This document shows positions 32,741 through 41,946 of a stretch of 64,000 bases of DNA, one piece after another. Position numbers and translations under genes: made by a program. How positions within the stretch are numbered: the first letter of the stretch is position 1; each line of letters begins with the position of its first letter. Origin of the DNA: SD8 sp035528475. Lineage in GTDB: Archaea; Halobacteriota; Methanomicrobia; Methanomicrobiales; Methanospirillaceae. The notes below the pieces were generated by a model that was given only the letters and a program-made list of their open reading frames with translations, did not search any database and was not told where the DNA came from. Where the stretch lies: positions 1 through 64,000 of the forward strand of contig DATKYO010000046.1 in the NCBI GenBank assembly GCA_035528475.1. Reading direction: 5' to 3'.

Positions 32741-33472
32741 TCACCTATGAAAGCGCAATTTCAGGAGTCCGACAAACATCCCGGTCGCATCGGATCCCCG
32801 GACCTTGGAATCACCCATGTTCTTCCATCTGATTGGGCATTCTTCAATAACATATCCTTTCCTGCATAGACGCCACAGAAGCTCTACATCGAATTCAAAA
32901 CCGGCCGAGACCATATCCTCGAGTACTGCATCAATTACTGATTTTTTAAATACTTTTGCCCCGCACTGCGTATCTTTAAAGGAAAGCCCGAAGAGGAGCC
33001 TTATGATCAGGTTGAAGGCCCTGCTTTGTATCCTCCTGGATAACCCCTGGGACCTGGGAAGATCGGATCCGGGAAGCCAGCGTGATCCGATCGCCCCGTC
33101 AGCCCCGTTGATGCGGGCGATGAGCAGCTCCATCTCTTTCATACCCGTCGATCCGTCTGCATCCATGAAGCCCACCACGGGAGTGGTGGCCATCCTAAAG
33201 CCTTCTATGATTGCCTTTCCCTTTCCCTGGCGTTTCTTATGCTGTTCCAGTCGTATCGTGATTTCAGGATGCCTTGTGGAAAAATCATTGACGATGTCCG
33301 GTGTTCTGTCATTCCCGTCAAAGATGAAGATGAACCGGCCTGTGGCACCTTTCAGTCCTTCCAGCACAATCCCAATCCTCTTCTCCTCGTTATATGCAGG
33401 TATGATCAAGGTGTAGTCAGGATCAATTCCTTGCTCATCTCTTTTCGCCATAGTCGTCCAGGCTTTAAGCAT
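32741..33472 (-). CDS. Family 2 glycosyltransferase (dolichyl-phosphate hexose synthase-like)
   Basis: This 243-residue GT2 enzyme opens with TLIIPAYNEEKRIGIVLEGL, has the metal-binding MDADGS (D-x-D) motif in VGFMDADGSTGM, and the downstream TQCGAKVFKK and ELLWRLCRKGYVIEECPIRWKN blocks of dolichyl-phosphate glucosyl- or mannosyltransferases. There is no C-terminal membrane region, so it is the soluble catalytic type. It would load a sugar on the lipid carrier for protein N-glycosylation or cell-surface glycans. It heads the operon with the TPR and ATPase genes; whether it shares their role is unclear. Confidence 0.85.
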   Translation of the reverse strand: MLKAWTTMAKRDEQGIDPDYTLIIPAYNEEKRIGIVLEGLKGATGRFIFIFDGNDRTPDIVNDFSTRHPEITIRLEQHKKRQGKGKAIIEGFRMATTPVVGFMDADGSTGMKEMELLIARINGADGAIGSRWLPGSDLPRSQGLSRRIQSRAFNLIIRLLFGLSFKDTQCGAKVFKKSVIDAVLEDMVSAGFEFDVELLWRLCRKGYVIEECPIRWKNMGDSKVRGSDATGMFVGLLKLRFHR

Positions 33473-33552
33473 TCATCATTATTCCAACAAATTCCCGGAA
33501 GATGTAGTGCCGGGTATCTTCGTGTAATAAATGGGGGGAGCGGTCAATAACC

Positions 33553-33780
33553 CTACTGGTGCCCTGCAACGTGTTCGTAAAGGCCGGTTTCCGGGTAGTA
33601 CTTCTCGGCTATTGTGAGTGCCACTTCCCGCAGTCGCCGGTGTTCAAGTATACAGGACTCAGGTGGCGGACTCTTCCTGAGAATGGAAGAGGTATTTTCA
33701 GTAACCTGTATCAGTTCAGTCGCAATAAGTGCATTTAACCAGATGAGATCTTTAAGCATTGATTCCAACTCGGGGTCCAT
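33553..33780 (-). CDS. Small hypothetical helical protein
   Basis: This 75-residue product is acidic and helical (LESMLKDLIWLNALIATELIQVTENTSSILRKS), with no recognised family. The residue pattern and the absence of a better frame favour a real gene. It lies 80 bases upstream of the glycosyltransferase gene on the same strand and is divergent from the thioesterase gene. Confidence 0.45.
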   Translation of the reverse strand: MDPELESMLKDLIWLNALIATELIQVTENTSSILRKSPPPESCILEHRRLREVALTIAEKYYPETGLYEHVAGHQ

Positions 33781-33866
33781 ATACTAAAGTGAGATGCCAT
33801 CGGCTTTAATTGCGGTGGATATGTTCTGGCAAGCCTTATGTCCGCCCGTTCTCATAATCTTTAGGC

Positions 33867-34280
33867 ATGAATTATCTAGAGAGAATCCGGAAGTCGGGCA
33901 GAGACGCCAACCCTTTCTTTTCCCTCATGGGAATCGAGGTGAGTGATATAAAAGAAGGATTTGCGCAGATATCCATGGAGATACGCCAGGATATGTTAAA
34001 CGGGGAGGGGTGGCTCCAGGGAGGTGTATTTACAGCGCTGGCAGACGAGGCGATGGTCCTTGCGATATATTCGCTGCTGGAAAAAAATGAGCGTATCGCC
34101 ACGGTATCGGAACATACCAGTTTCATCAGCGGGGCAAGGGAAGGGGCGCTTCATGCCGCGGGGAGAGTTGTGAAGAAGGGAAACAGGATAATATTTGCCG
34201 AGGGTGAGGTAAAATACAATGAGAATGGCGGAAAAATTCTTTCCCGAACAACTGCGGCGTTTGCGGTGAGGAAGGAATAA
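33867..34280 (+). CDS. PaaI-family hotdog-fold thioesterase
   Basis: The 137-residue protein has the hotdog fold of PaaI/YdiI thioesterases, which cleave acyl-CoA. The region MLNGEGWLQGGVFTALADEAMVLAIYSL contains the conserved GGVxxxLADxA turn and helix, where the catalytic Asp usually sits. The later strand HTSFISGAREGALHAAGRVVKKGNRIIFAEGEV is also typical. The physiological acyl group is unknown. Gene order with pyrG downstream carries no clear meaning. Confidence 0.85.
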   Translation: MNYLERIRKSGRDANPFFSLMGIEVSDIKEGFAQISMEIRQDMLNGEGWLQGGVFTALADEAMVLAIYSLLEKNERIATVSEHTSFISGAREGALHAAGRVVKKGNRIIFAEGEVKYNENGGKILSRTTAAFAVRKE

Positions 34281-34399
34281 TTCCAGTTTTCATTCTCCTG
34301 GCTTTCTCAATTATTACGCCAATTTGACAGGGTGGCAAAAACTATGTTTTGCCAGGGACAATACATCATTCAGAAATTAAAATTTATCAGGGGATTCCA

Positions 34400-35980
34400 T
34401 TGAAGTATATTTTTATCACAGGGGGAGTGATGAGTGGCCTGGGGAAGGGCATCACTGCTGCGTCAGTAGGAAGGATCCTAAAGAATCGTGGATACAGAGT
34501 CACGGCGGTGAAGATCGATCCCTACCTCAATATCGATGCCGGTACGATGAATCCCGGTCAGCACGGCGAGGTGTTTGTGCTGAGTGACGGGAGCGAGGTA
34601 GACCTTGATCTGGGCAACTACGAGAGATTTCTGGACATTGATCTTACAGCTCCGCATAATATCACTACTGGAAAGGTCTACCGCAGTGTGATAGACAAGG
34701 AGCGGAGGGGGAACTACCTGGGGGAGACTGTGCAGATTATCCCCCACATTACCGATGAGATAAAAAGTTGCATTAAAAATGCTGCAGAAGAGGAAATTCC
34801 CGGCCAGAAAACCCCGGAAATATGTCTTGTCGAGGTAGGAGGAACCGTGGGGGATATCGAGAGCATGCCATTTTTAGAAGCTGTTCGACAGATGCGCGGT
34901 GAACTTCCAGATATGGATACGGTACTTATCCATGTCACACTCATCCCTTCAGATACGATGGGCGATCTCAAGACTAAACCGACACAGCACTCGGTAAAGG
35001 CCTTAAGAGAACTTGGCCTTCATGCGGACATCATTGTCGGAAGATCAGAGAGGCCGATAGGGTCGCATACAAAGAGGAAAATATCTGCATTCTGCGACCT
35101 TTTTCAGCAGGGGGTAATCAGTGCTGCCACGGTTCCCGATATATACCAGGTCCCGATGGAACTTGAAAAGGAAGGCCTGGCCGATATACTCTCACAGCAG
35201 CTTGGACTGGAGAAGAGAAAGGCGGATTCGGAATGGTACCACATTGTCACCCGTGAATATACAAACAGGGTGAATGTGGCTATTGTCAGCAAATACGGTA
35301 TTGAAGATGTGTATCTGAGCATCAAGGAGGCGCTCAAACATGCCGGCCGCGCCCTGTCAACTGAGGTGGAAATTGTCTGGCTGGATGCCGAGCGGTGCGA
35401 GGATTACCATCTGGATGACTATGACGGTATCCTGGTGCCGGGGGGATTTGGAAAGAGAGGGATCGAGGGCAAGATCAATGCCATCCGTGTTGCAAGGAGT
35501 GAAAAAATTCCATTCCTTGGTCTTTGCCTTGGATTCCAGCTCTCTGTGGTTGAATATGCCCGCCATGTACTTGGTTGGGAGGACGCAACCAGTGCCGAAC
35601 TTGGTGAGGGAAGACATGTGATTGCAATCCTTCCCGAACAGAAGGATGTGTCGGACATGGGAGGAACTATGAGACTTGGTGATTATCCGATACAGGTCAA
35701 AGAGGGGACCATGGCAATGGAACTCTATGGGCAGAAAGAAATTGTTGAGCGTCACCGCCACAGGTACGAAGTCAACCCGCAATATATAGGGGAATTTGAA
35801 AAGGCCGGGCTGGTATTCTCAGGATTCAATCAGAACCGCATGGAGATATGCGAGATTCCGGGTCATCCGTTTTTCCTTGCCACCCAGTTCCATCCTGAAT
35901 TCAGGTCAAGGCCTACCCGCCCTTCACCGCCATATATCGGTTTTGTGAGGGCTTGCGGAGCAGATAAGAAATCAATGTGA
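34400..35980 (+). CDS. pyrG: CTP synthase
   Basis: CTP synthase makes CTP from UTP, ATP and glutamine. The synthase domain starts KYIFITGGVMSGLGKGITAASVGRIL, and the C-terminal class I glutamine amidotransferase domain has the nucleophile in LGLCLGFQL and the HPEF histidine/glutamate near the end. The TTG at 34400 is chosen because the family begins MKYIFVTGG and AGGGGAT lies just upstream; reading from an earlier TTG at 34349 would add 17 unrelated residues. The gene opens a plus-strand run to 40523. Confidence 0.96.
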   Translation: MKYIFITGGVMSGLGKGITAASVGRILKNRGYRVTAVKIDPYLNIDAGTMNPGQHGEVFVLSDGSEVDLDLGNYERFLDIDLTAPHNITTGKVYRSVIDKERRGNYLGETVQIIPHITDEIKSCIKNAAEEEIPGQKTPEICLVEVGGTVGDIESMPFLEAVRQMRGELPDMDTVLIHVTLIPSDTMGDLKTKPTQHSVKALRELGLHADIIVGRSERPIGSHTKRKISAFCDLFQQGVISAATVPDIYQVPMELEKEGLADILSQQLGLEKRKADSEWYHIVTREYTNRVNVAIVSKYGIEDVYLSIKEALKHAGRALSTEVEIVWLDAERCEDYHLDDYDGILVPGGFGKRGIEGKINAIRVARSEKIPFLGLCLGFQLSVVEYARHVLGWEDATSAELGEGRHVIAILPEQKDVSDMGGTMRLGDYPIQVKEGTMAMELYGQKEIVERHRHRYEVNPQYIGEFEKAGLVFSGFNQNRMEICEIPGHPFFLATQFHPEFRSRPTRPSPPYIGFVRACGADKKSM

Positions 35981-35995
35981 TCGGGAGGCGGAAAT

Positions 35996-36913
35996 ATGGT
36001 AAATACAACAAAATTTATTGAACAGGCTGTTGAGGATATTCGCAGTCAGGCCAGGGACAGTCAGGTCGTTATTGCCCTGTCCGGTGGTGTTGACAGCTCG
36101 GTATGTGCAGCTCTTGCCGAGAAAGCCATAGGCGGGCAACTGATTCCGATTTACGTGGATACAGGCCTGATGAGAAAGGGGGAGACAGAACGGATCATAC
36201 ACCAGTTCGGCCACCTGAACCTGCATGTCGTGCATGCTGCGGATGAGTTCTTCCCTGCCCTGGCCGGAATCGTAGATCCGGAAGCAAAGAGAAAGGTGAT
36301 TGGTGAGAAATTCATACGTATATTTGAAAGGGAGGCAAGGATTACCGGAGCATCCTGCCTCCTGCAGGGTACTATCTATCCCGACAGGATAGAGAGTGAA
36401 GGCGGCATCAAAAGCCATCATAATGTAGGGGGAATGCCGGTTGAGATTGAATTTGAGAAGGTAATAGAGCCGCTTCGTGACCTCTACAAGGATGAGGTCC
36501 GCCAGGTGGCGATGGCCCTTGATCTTCCGAAAGAAATTGCACACCGTATGCCTTTTCCAGGCCCTGGTCTGGCCGTACGAGTATTGGGAGACATCACGCC
36601 TGAAAAGATAGAGGTGGTGAGGGAGGCGAACTGGATTGTGGAGGAGGAACTTGTTGAGCAATACAAGCCATGGCAATGTTTTGCCGCCCTTCTTGGACTG
36701 GGCACTGGAGTGAAGGGTGATAACCGGGTCCACGGATGGGTAGTGGCTGTCAGGGCGGTCAATTCTCGGGACGGTATGACCGCGGATCCGCTCCAGCTCC
36801 CATATGACGTTCTTGATCAAATAGCATTCCGGATTACAGCAGAAATTCCGAGTGTTGCCCGGGTTGTCTATGATGTTACACCCAAACCTCCGGCAACCAT
36901 CGAATATGAATAA
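35996..36913 (+). CDS. guaA: GMP synthase ATP-pyrophosphatase subunit (subunit B)
   Basis: Archaea split GMP synthase into a glutaminase and this ATP-pyrophosphatase/dimerisation subunit, which aminates XMP to GMP. The 305-residue protein has the PP-loop SGGVDSSVC (about 29-37), the GTIYPDRIES block, and the C-terminal dimerisation domain ending RVVYDVTPKPPATIEYE, as in all GuaA. The glutaminase subunit is not in this window. It starts 16 bases after pyrG, so CTP and GMP synthesis genes are likely co-transcribed. Confidence 0.95.
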   Translation: MVNTTKFIEQAVEDIRSQARDSQVVIALSGGVDSSVCAALAEKAIGGQLIPIYVDTGLMRKGETERIIHQFGHLNLHVVHAADEFFPALAGIVDPEAKRKVIGEKFIRIFEREARITGASCLLQGTIYPDRIESEGGIKSHHNVGGMPVEIEFEKVIEPLRDLYKDEVRQVAMALDLPKEIAHRMPFPGPGLAVRVLGDITPEKIEVVREANWIVEEELVEQYKPWQCFAALLGLGTGVKGDNRVHGWVVAVRAVNSRDGMTADPLQLPYDVLDQIAFRITAEIPSVARVVYDVTPKPPATIEYE

Positions 36914-36948
36914 GAGAATGGATATGCCAGAAAAAAGGTGAACAAAAT

Positions 36949-38076
36949 ATGAAAGAAGATAATTATCGCGAAATGGACGCCAGATACTATATGCCTGCCT
37001 TTACAAGGGAGATAATGATCTCCCGCGGTATGGGATCCAGGGTATGGGATGCAGACGGGAATGAATATATTGATTGTGTGGCCGGAATCGCCGTATGTAG
37101 CACCGGACACTGCCACCCCCTGGTGACAAAGGCCATCTGTGACCAGGCACAAAAACTCATCCATTGCTCGAATTTGTATTATGTGCCGCACCAGGCAGAA
37201 CTGGCCAGGAAGATAGTGGAGATAACAGGTCTCAATAAAGCATTTTTTACAAATTCAGGCGCCGAGGCGAATGAAGGAGCAATCAAACTGGCTCGCCTGG
37301 CAACAGGGAAGAAGAAATTTGTCGCATTTACCCATGGCTTTCACGGCAGGACAATGGGGTCGCTGGCAGTCACACATAAACCGGCTATCAGGGAGCCTTT
37401 TGAACCACTGGAGCCGGAATGCATGTTCGTGGAATATGGTGATCTGGCTGCCCTGCGCAGGGCTCTCGATGATCAGACCGCAGGTGTATTTTTAGAATCC
37501 ATCCAGGGAGAGGCGGGAGTCATTATTCCCGAGGATGGTTTCATACAGGGAGTAAGGGAGTGCTGCGATGAACACGGAGCCCTTCTTATTGCAGACGAAG
37601 TGCAGACAGGAATGGGACGTACCGGCAAATGGCTGGGAATTCACCACACACAAATCATGCCTGATATTGTCACCCTGGCCAAAGGCATTGCGAGCGGGTT
37701 TCCCATGGGAGCACTCGTAACCCGGAAAGGCCTTGAGTTCGGGAAGAGCGAGCATGGAAGTACGTTTGCAGGCGGACCGCTTGCATGTGCGGCAGCTCTG
37801 GCCACCATATCGGTGATAGAAAAAATACTCCCTGAAGTAGCAATCAAGGGAGAACGTTTCAGGAAAGGCCTCGCTGTCCATAATCCACGTGTAAGGGGAC
37901 TGATGATTGGGATCAGCGTGGGTGAACGGTGTCCCGGGGTGCAGAAAAAGTGCGCCATGGAAGGAGTACTTGTCAACTGTGCTGCCGAAGGAAATCTTCG
38001 CCTTGTTCCGCCTCTTGTCATTACTGATGATGAGATCGACCGTGTTGTGGAAGTGGTAAACCTGGCACTTGAATAA
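36949..38076 (+). CDS. argD: Acetylornithine aminotransferase
   Basis: This PLP class III aminotransferase converts N-acetylglutamate semialdehyde to acetylornithine in arginine synthesis. The 375-residue protein shows the cofactor-binding NSGAEANEGAIKLAR, GFHGRTMGSLAVT, the IADEVQTGMGRTGKW block and the Schiff-base lysine in VTLAKGIASGFPMGA. Size and lack of extensions fit ArgD. Gamma-aminobutyrate or ornithine transaminases are the main alternatives. It starts 36 bases after guaA on the same strand. Confidence 0.92.
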   Translation: MKEDNYREMDARYYMPAFTREIMISRGMGSRVWDADGNEYIDCVAGIAVCSTGHCHPLVTKAICDQAQKLIHCSNLYYVPHQAELARKIVEITGLNKAFFTNSGAEANEGAIKLARLATGKKKFVAFTHGFHGRTMGSLAVTHKPAIREPFEPLEPECMFVEYGDLAALRRALDDQTAGVFLESIQGEAGVIIPEDGFIQGVRECCDEHGALLIADEVQTGMGRTGKWLGIHHTQIMPDIVTLAKGIASGFPMGALVTRKGLEFGKSEHGSTFAGGPLACAAALATISVIEKILPEVAIKGERFRKGLAVHNPRVRGLMIGISVGERCPGVQKKCAMEGVLVNCAAEGNLRLVPPLVITDDEIDRVVEVVNLALE

Positions 38077-38257
38077 CGATAAATCCCTTCATTTTTCCAG
38101 GCGTTCATAAATGATTATTCTATGAATATTGCACGAAATGCCTTTTATGGGAACGATCACGGAAAGTGTACATCCCGCTGAATCGACGGTGCGCATTTTC
38201 CGATATACCCGCAAACCCTATTGAATCCGTGTCTTTCCCCTTTTTTGCGACGGAATT

Positions 38258-39397
38258 ATGTATATTGAACGCAGAGATGTGTGTGGATATCCTCATATGA
38301 CTGGAAATAACCAGGATACAGAAGTGAATTCTGAAAACGGCAGGAAAAGGCTGGTGAGAGGATGTTTCGCCGGCGAGGGATACGTATTTGCCAAAAAAGC
38401 AGAGGATATTGCCCTGGAGCATGGTCTGGAACGTGTAGCGCGACTGGCCAGCAATGAAAACCCTGAGCCTCCCGGCCCGCAGGCCATCGAGGAGGGTTGC
38501 CGGGCTTTACGACAGTCCAACCGCTACCCTGATGAGAATATGGGCGCCCTAACTGAAATGCTTCGGCAATATCACGGAGGGTATCATTTTGTTACAGGAG
38601 TTGGCATGGACGGGATAATCGAGACCATTATCCGCCTTCTTGTCGACCGCGGTGACAGCATCGCCATTTCGATACCAACTTTCTCATTTTACGAGCTGGC
38701 GGCAACAGCCCAGGGCGGCCAGGTGATCAGGATCCCAAGGGAAAACGATTTCAGTGTCGATTGCAGGAAATTTGCTGATATTGCCCGGAATGCAAAGGTC
38801 TCTTTCCTATGTACGCCGAATAACCCGACAGGGAACGAGACCCCGCCTGAAGAAGTGGCGGAATTACTTGAGGAGCTGGAAGGGATCCTTTTTGTGGACA
38901 ATGCATATGTGGAGTTCTCTGACATGGATTACCGGTATCTTATGGACAGGTATGATAACCTGGTCCTTGGCAGGACCATGTCCAAGGCTTTTTCAATGGC
39001 CGGACTCCGGGTAGGATATGCATTTGTCCCTGAGTGGATCCTTCCGTTTTACAGGAGTGCAGCTACACCTTTTACTTTAAACTCGGTGTCAGCCGCTGCT
39101 GCGACTGCTGCGCTGCGGGATCGTGAACATGTGTCCAGGATTGTGAGCCAGGTTAAACGATGGAGAAAGCGTTACAGGGACGAATGCGCCTATCCTGTAT
39201 TACCGTCTGCTGCAAACTTTGTTCTTGTTGATACTGCACCCTTCACCGGTGACCAGATGGCGGAAAAGCTGGCAGCCCGGGGTGTCGTGGTACGATCCTG
39301 CAGGAGTTTCAGGGGTCTTGATGATCGTTATATCAGGGTTGGTATTGGTGAGGACTGGGAGAATGAACGCTTCCTGGAGGAGATAAATTCAATATGA
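38258..39397 (+). CDS. hisC: Histidinol-phosphate aminotransferase
   Basis: HisC makes histidinol phosphate in the histidine pathway. The fold type I enzyme shows LASNENPEPPGPQAIEEG near the N terminus, CTPNNPTGNETPPEE, FVDNAYVEF, and the Schiff-base lysine in GRTMSKAFSMAGLRVGYAFVP. At 379 residues it is slightly long; the true start may be the ATG at 38297, since the first 13 residues are not typical. Neither has a clear ribosome site. Its stop overlaps the AK6 gene start by four bases. Confidence 0.93.
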   Translation: MYIERRDVCGYPHMTGNNQDTEVNSENGRKRLVRGCFAGEGYVFAKKAEDIALEHGLERVARLASNENPEPPGPQAIEEGCRALRQSNRYPDENMGALTEMLRQYHGGYHFVTGVGMDGIIETIIRLLVDRGDSIAISIPTFSFYELAATAQGGQVIRIPRENDFSVDCRKFADIARNAKVSFLCTPNNPTGNETPPEEVAELLEELEGILFVDNAYVEFSDMDYRYLMDRYDNLVLGRTMSKAFSMAGLRVGYAFVPEWILPFYRSAATPFTLNSVSAAAATAALRDREHVSRIVSQVKRWRKRYRDECAYPVLPSAANFVLVDTAPFTGDQMAEKLAARGVVVRSCRSFRGLDDRYIRVGIGEDWENERFLEEINSI

Positions 39398-39906
39398 TGT
39401 ATGGTATAAGCGGGACTCCGGGCACAGGGAAAACAACTATTGCAGAAGAACTGTCAGCAAGAGGTCATCCTGTTCTTCATCTTGCCGGGACAACCGATTC
39501 ATACCGGCTTGACAGGGACGAAGACCGCGATACCTACATCATTGATGAAGAGCGTTGGGCACGCGAATTTATCGCAGTGGAGGGATTTGTGGAGGGGCAC
39601 CTCGCTCACCTCCTGCCATGTGATCTGGTAATCGTTCTTCGTTGCCGACCGGACGTCCTTGCCGGAAGACTTTCAGGCAGGGGGTATAGCAGGGCGAAAA
39701 TTGCGGAAAATGCCGAAGCCGAAGCCCTGGATGTGATCCTGATCGAGTGCCTGGAGGGCTTTGAACCCAGACAGATTTATGAACTGGATACGACAGATAA
39801 GAGTGCTCAGGAATGCTGCGAGATGATTGAAGGTTTTGTCAGAGGCAAGATTCCCCCGTCATTTGGGGAAATTGACTGGTCACATTACCTGGGAACAGTT
39901 CTATGA
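39394..39906 (+). CDS. AK6/Fap7-type adenylate kinase
   Basis: This 170-residue P-loop kinase belongs to the AK6 (hCINAP/Fap7) group, which has adenylate kinase and ATPase activity and acts in late small-ribosomal-subunit assembly. Walker A is GTPGTGKTT (about 7-15); the NMP region has YIIDEERW, followed by VIVLRCRPDVLAGRLSGRGYSRAKIAENAEAEALD, the classic AK6 lid. The overlap with hisC and with the next gene (four bases each) shows tight translational coupling. Confidence 0.88.
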   Translation: MMYGISGTPGTGKTTIAEELSARGHPVLHLAGTTDSYRLDRDEDRDTYIIDEERWAREFIAVEGFVEGHLAHLLPCDLVIVLRCRPDVLAGRLSGRGYSRAKIAENAEAEALDVILIECLEGFEPRQIYELDTTDKSAQECCEMIEGFVRGKIPPSFGEIDWSHYLGTVL

Positions 39907-40523
39907 CACTCGATCAATTCCGGCCGCATGTGAAGGGGATTATCGATCCTATCGTCTCAATATGCATAAAACTGGGAATAACTCCAAATTCCTTCACAGT
40001 GGCATCTCTTCTGGCGGCGTTGGGGGCAGGTGTCTCATTTTTTTATCAAAACATCATAATTGGCACAATTCTTGTATTTGGTAATGCAGTGCTTGATGCA
40101 TTGGATGGCGCTATTGCCAGAGCCCAGAATACCCAGAGTCCCCGTGGCGATTTTCTTGATCATGCCTTTGACAGATACGCAGATATTTTCATTATTACCG
40201 GCATATTTGCAGGAGGATTTGCAGCATGGCAGCTTTCTCCCGAGATGGTGGCATATATAGGCGTCTTTGCCCTTACCGGGGTCCTTATGGCATCGTACCT
40301 GGGCACACAGGCCCAGGCGGTAGGACTTGGAAGGAATTACGGCGGGGTACTGGGAAGGGCTGATCGCCTGGTCCTGCTGTTGCTTGCAGGGATCCTCGAT
40401 ATGCTGATTCCGGGCGGCGTGTATGGCCTCCCCTACCTGGGATGGGTTCTCATTATATTCGGGGTAATGGGGCATTTCACAGCGATACAACGCTTTATGT
40501 TCGCCTGGAAAACCATGAAATAA
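39903..40523 (+). CDS. CDP-alcohol phosphatidyltransferase, archaetidylinositol phosphate synthase-like
   Basis: This 206-residue membrane enzyme joins CDP-archaeol to a polar alcohol phosphate in ether-lipid synthesis. The family motif DGxxARxxxxxxxxGxxxDxxxD is present as DALDGAIARAQN, then SPRGDFLDHAFDRYAD (about 61-89). Five to six helices follow. The sequence resembles archaetidylinositol-phosphate synthases. Phosphatidylglycerol-type relatives are possible, so the head group is a family-level inference. Confidence 0.85.
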   Translation: MTLDQFRPHVKGIIDPIVSICIKLGITPNSFTVASLLAALGAGVSFFYQNIIIGTILVFGNAVLDALDGAIARAQNTQSPRGDFLDHAFDRYADIFIITGIFAGGFAAWQLSPEMVAYIGVFALTGVLMASYLGTQAQAVGLGRNYGGVLGRADRLVLLLLAGILDMLIPGGVYGLPYLGWVLIIFGVMGHFTAIQRFMFAWKTMK

Positions 40524-40551
40524 TCATAACGCTGTATATCCGGTTTCCCTA

Positions 40552-41553
40552 TCAAAACCATGAATCCAGGGTTTTTTGTCCACCGCTGACTGTGAGGCCA
40601 TCAAGTGATTTTTTTACCCTGTCAGGCGAGAACTCAAATTGATCACACAGCATGGAGAGAATTCCATCCCGGTCCGGGGGATCCCATTTCAGGATATAGT
40701 CATCAGTCACCGGAGGATTTTGAAAGAAATCCAATATCCTGTCAGTATCAAGATCGGGCAGCTTCTCCCTGACAACCTGGTCAAATTCCCCCCGGTGGAT
40801 AATTTTTAATGCTGTTTTTGCACCTATGCCCCTTACCCCCGGATTGAAATCCGTACCTACCAGTATGCCGATCCTGATGAGTTGTTCGCGTGTGACGGCG
40901 AGGCCTTTGAGAACATCGGAAAGCATGATTTTTTCAGGGGATACAGTGATTGTCCGTCCTCTCATTCTTCTTTTTCCACTTACAGTGAGATTCCTTACCA
41001 GCGTGGGTGCACCGAACAGCAGGGTATCGTAATCCTGCGATACTCCATATCGGGCATCCCCCGATTCCACCATATACGCTGCCTGGGCTTCTCCTTCGCT
41101 GGGAGCTTCGACATAGGGCATACCCATAAGGGAAAGAAGTGCTTTTGAGGTTTTAATAACCTCATCATCGATTTTTGATGCAGATCTGGCTTGTTTGTAT
41201 GCCTCCTGTACGTCTCCTCTTTCCAGGGCATCGCGCCAGCGTTCATCGGCTTCTTTTCTTACTGCACGCCGTTGCTCTATAGTTTCTTCCTTGAAATCGG
41301 GAGGTTTTCCATCAAAAACAAAAACCGGCCTGATGCCCCTCTCCAGGAAATTCACGGATCTGAAAAGTATACCCGAAAGGTGAGAGGTAACCCTCCCACG
41401 ACTGTCCATAAGCGGAGTTCCATCTGGCTGGCGTATTATGCTCAGGAACTGGTATAATGCATTATGCGCATCGATTGCTGCGATACCGCCAAGTGATTCC
41501 CAGGGGGCCGGTATCTTGTAATCGGTAAGAATATCCCGGAGTGCAACACCCAT
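40552..41553 (-). CDS. fen: Flap endonuclease FEN1
   Basis: FEN1 trims 5' flaps during Okazaki fragment maturation and base-excision repair. The 333-residue protein starts MGVALRDILTDYKIPA and has the N and I nuclease domains, with metal ligands in VFVFDGKPP, EAPSEGEAQAAYM, SQDYDTLLFGA and GTDFNPGV. The C terminus is QKTLDSWF (326-333), a canonical PCNA-binding PIP box. Convergent with the lipid gene; no truncation seen. Confidence 0.97.
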   Translation of the reverse strand: MGVALRDILTDYKIPAPWESLGGIAAIDAHNALYQFLSIIRQPDGTPLMDSRGRVTSHLSGILFRSVNFLERGIRPVFVFDGKPPDFKEETIEQRRAVRKEADERWRDALERGDVQEAYKQARSASKIDDEVIKTSKALLSLMGMPYVEAPSEGEAQAAYMVESGDARYGVSQDYDTLLFGAPTLVRNLTVSGKRRMRGRTITVSPEKIMLSDVLKGLAVTREQLIRIGILVGTDFNPGVRGIGAKTALKIIHRGEFDQVVREKLPDLDTDRILDFFQNPPVTDDYILKWDPPDRDGILSMLCDQFEFSPDRVKKSLDGLTVSGGQKTLDSWF

Positions 41554-41574
41554 GATACACCGGCCCTTTTTGGG

Positions 41575-41889
41575 TCAGCGGTATACCCGCTTTGAGAATT
41601 CATCCACTACGCCGTCTATATGAGCAATGGTATTGTCGTATTTCTGGGCCATTTTTAATGAAATTTCTTCCAGATTGACCCGCATCATTCTCTCCCGGTT
41701 GATCATATCATTCTCTATCCTCATTACCTGAAGGTGAATAAGGACCATAAGTCCTCCAAGAGAGAGCACCATCAGGAGGATGGCAAGAGTATTGATCAGA
41801 TCAAAACCCTGGTTGGAAGATAAAAGCAGGGTAGAGAACACCAGTACCAGGATGAATATTATATCTCCGATGTACTCACGTATATTCAT
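41575..41889 (-). CDS. Small membrane protein with two N-terminal helices and a coiled tail
   Basis: The 104-residue protein (starting MNIREYIGDIIFILV) has two membrane helices (about residues 8-25 and 30-52) and then a charged helical tail (MRIENDMINRERMMRVNLEEISLKMAQKYDNTIAHIDGVVDEF). No family is recognised. A longer reading starting at 41943 is open but adds 18 residues before the first helix. It is divergent from the presenilin-like protease gene, with which it may share a promoter. Confidence 0.55.
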   Translation of the reverse strand: MNIREYIGDIIFILVLVFSTLLLSSNQGFDLINTLAILLMVLSLGGLMVLIHLQVMRIENDMINRERMMRVNLEEISLKMAQKYDNTIAHIDGVVDEFSKRVYR

Positions 41890-41946
41890 GTTTTTAGATA
41901 ATGAAAACCCATTAATTAAACTACCTATAAACACTGGAGTCATTTC

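Noticed and set aside
29637..33472. A complete BREX or other known defence island
   Set aside because: Only a BrxD-like ATPase is present; no methyltransferase, PglZ, BrxC, helicase or nuclease gene is nearby.
35972..36820. Minus-strand open frame of 282 residues opposite the GMP synthase gene
   Set aside because: Residue pattern is random-like and the plus strand carries an intact GuaA with all motifs.
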